Source: JBEKOF01 sp050015895
Lineage (GTDB): Bacteria > Verrucomicrobiota > Verrucomicrobiia > Limisphaerales > Palsa-1400
DNA length: 23,203 nt
Reading direction: 5' to 3'
Assembly (NCBI GenBank): GCA_050015895.1
Contig: JBEKAN010000016.1
Span: forward strand, 1 to 23,203
The position numbers were made by a program, and so were the translations under genes. Each line of letters opens with the position of its first letter. Within the stretch, counting starts at the first letter, position 1. Under the pieces are notes generated by a model. That model worked only from the letters and a program-made list of their open reading frames with translations. It did not search any database and was not told the DNA's origin. This document shows, piece after piece, positions 21,960 to 23,203 of the stretch.

Positions 21960-23203
21960 CTACTTGGGATAAATCGTCGTATAAGTGACAAAGGCGATGT
22001 TCCGGCTGTCCGGCGACCAGGAGGCGACGTTGATCGTCCCCTGCCCGCCGAAGAACTTCGCCAGCGTGGTGATGGGGCCGCCGCTGGCCGCCATCATGCG
22101 CAGCGCCACATCCTTGTTGGCCGGGTGGTCGTTGGGCTTGACCTCCTTGCCAAACGTCAGAAACACCATTCTCCTTCCATCGGGCGAAATGTGGGCGAAC
22201 CAGTTGTTCTGGTCGTCATTCGGCGTCATTTGCGTCTGCTCCGACCCGTCGGCCTTCATCCGCCAGATTTGCATCAAGCCCGACCGCTCCGAATTGAAGT
22301 AGATATACTGGCCGTCCGGGGAATACTCCGGGCCGTCATCCAGCCCCGGGGCGGTCGTCAGGCGCTTTTCGTCGCCGCCCGCGGCCGGGATCGTATAGAC
22401 ATCGAAGTTGTCGTTCCGCTGCCCGCAGAAGGCCAGCGTCCTGCCATCCGGCGACCATCCGTGGAAGTACGACGGTCCCGTGGGCGTGACCAACTGAAAC
22501 GCGCCGCCGCCGATGGGTCCCACATAAATCCTGGACGGGTTGCCGGCGCTGATCGCCAGCCGGCTCCCGTCCGGCGAAATCCCGTGGTCGTTGTTGATGT
22601 TGCTCACCTCGGGAATCTCGATGGGTGTGGGAGCCGTGCCATTGGTGATTCCGATCCGGTACAACCTCCCGCCGCCGTTGAAGATCAACTCGTTGTTCTT
22701 GGTCCAGTTGGGCGCCTGAATGTTGACATTGGTGTGGAAGATGATCGTGCGGTCGGTGGACGCGACCGGCATGAACTCCAATGTGCTTTGCACCTCTCCT
22801 CTGGCGTTGGCCGCCAGCGGCGGCAGCGCCTTGAGTTCCACCTTGGAAAACTCCGCCTGCTCCGTCGTCGTGTCGTCATGGGCGCACACAACCAGCCCCA
22901 CATAGTATTGTCCCGTGAACGGCAGCTTGAAGGAGCCGCCCGCCGGGTGCAACTCCTCCCCCCGCGTCGAAATCCAAAACGACACATAATCGCCCCGCTT
23001 CTCAATCCCGATCCGCGCCGGGCCGGAAAAACTGGATTGCGTCTCCTGCGTGTTGCCGCCCTTGGTTTCCCGGAATTGCAGCGCCGTCAAGCCGACCCCG
23101 TGCAGGGCCACGTCCACGTAAGGCGAGTCCATGTCCAAAGTCTGGCGGATCATTAGAATGGCCTTGCGATGCGGGTTCCCGCCCGGTTTGGGCCACCGCA
23201 CGT
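21960..23203 (-). CDS. TolB/PD40-type beta-propeller protein (partial, 5' end outside window)
   Basis: At least 413 residues, open to the right window edge, so the N-terminus is missing. The visible N-terminal portion (about 1-120) is a beta-sandwich of DUF1349/LamG type (KAILMIRQTLD, then HGVGLTALQFRETKGG, ending FSKVELKALPPL). The rest is a beta-propeller of repeated PD40/WD40-like blades: ISPDGSRLAISAG, WSPDGRTLAFCGQ, YSPDGQYIYFNSE, ISPDGRRMVFLTF and WSPDSRNIAFVTY, spaced about 45-50 residues apart. Such proteins are usually periplasmic or extracellular and bind ligands or partners, and no enzyme motif is seen. The GTG near 23201 is only the first possible codon in view, not a supported start. 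Confidence 0.85.
   Translation of the reverse strand, partial: VRWPKPGGNPHRKAILMIRQTLDMDSPYVDVALHGVGLTALQFRETKGGNTQETQSSFSGPARIGIEKRGDYVSFWISTRGEELHPAGGSFKLPFTGQYYVGLVVCAHDDTTTEQAEFSKVELKALPPLAANARGEVQSTLEFMPVASTDRTIIFHTNVNIQAPNWTKNNELIFNGGGRLYRIGITNGTAPTPIEIPEVSNINNDHGISPDGSRLAISAGNPSRIYVGPIGGGAFQLVTPTGPSYFHGWSPDGRTLAFCGQRNDNFDVYTIPAAGGDEKRLTTAPGLDDGPEYSPDGQYIYFNSERSGLMQIWRMKADGSEQTQMTPNDDQNNWFAHISPDGRRMVFLTFGKEVKPNDHPANKDVALRMMAASGGPITTLAKFFGGQGTINVASWSPDSRNIAFVTYTTIYPK

Noticed and set aside
21936..23156. A 406-residue plus-strand frame opposite the beta-propeller gene
   Set aside because: The minus strand carries five regular SPDG blade motifs, and the plus frame has only Arg/Val-rich filler.

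Overview
The window looks like a chromosomal piece of a GC-rich, polysaccharide-degrading bacterium, most likely Verrucomicrobiota (possibly a Limisphaerales/Pedosphaera-like lineage). This is inferred from the mix of secreted carbohydrate-active enzymes without SusC/SusD genes, a prepilin-type FTLVELL protein, secreted beta-sandwich proteins, weak or absent Shine-Dalgarno sites, and dispersed hairpin repeats. No rRNA, tRNA, CRISPR array or transposase was seen.

Region 1 (1-757) is the N-terminal part of a membrane-anchored class C beta-lactamase-like serine hydrolase on the minus strand, cut by the window edge. Region 2 (about 960-10275) is a pectin/plant-glycan locus: two tandemly duplicated rhamnogalacturonan lyases of PL4 type, two GH43 enzymes (one exo-beta-1,3-galactanase-like, one arabinofuranosidase/xylosidase-like) and a convergent GH29 alpha-L-fucosidase. 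Together they would cut the rhamnogalacturonan-I backbone and trim arabinan, galactan or arabinogalactan side chains and fucose. The 3' halves of the two lyases are far more alike than the 5' halves, as expected from gene conversion. A 108-base element made of four adjacent perfect hairpins sits between the converging GH43 and GH29 genes.

Region 3 (10536-13977) is a tight livHMGF operon: two permeases and two ATPases of a branched-chain amino acid type ABC importer, with no substrate-binding protein in the window. Region 4 (about 14040-17189) is the most interesting. A cobalamin (B12) riboswitch is followed by a string of hairpins, including a convincing intrinsic terminator with a competing alternative stem. 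It leads a compact operon encoding a secreted beta-sandwich-like protein of unknown function, an ORF joining a cysteine-rich CWC domain to a type II secretion pseudopilin, and a PP-loop (Dph6-related) ATPase. None of these is a classical B12 gene, so this is a candidate undescribed B12-responsive uptake or salvage module.

Region 5 (17459-21767) has visibly lower GC and looks acquired: a 1088-residue Eco57I-like N6-adenine DNA methyltransferase, a small PD-(D/E)xK nuclease-like protein immediately downstream (a candidate two-gene restriction-modification system), and an orphan Phd/YefM-like antitoxin on the other strand. Region 6 (21960-23203) is the C-terminal part of a TolB/PD40 beta-propeller protein, cut by the right edge. 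A dispersed repeat family of roughly 115-126 bases, with inverted ends and a central hairpin, occurs three times (10361, 15607, 21830). One copy is embedded in the CWC-pseudopilin ORF and shows a compensatory base-pair change.
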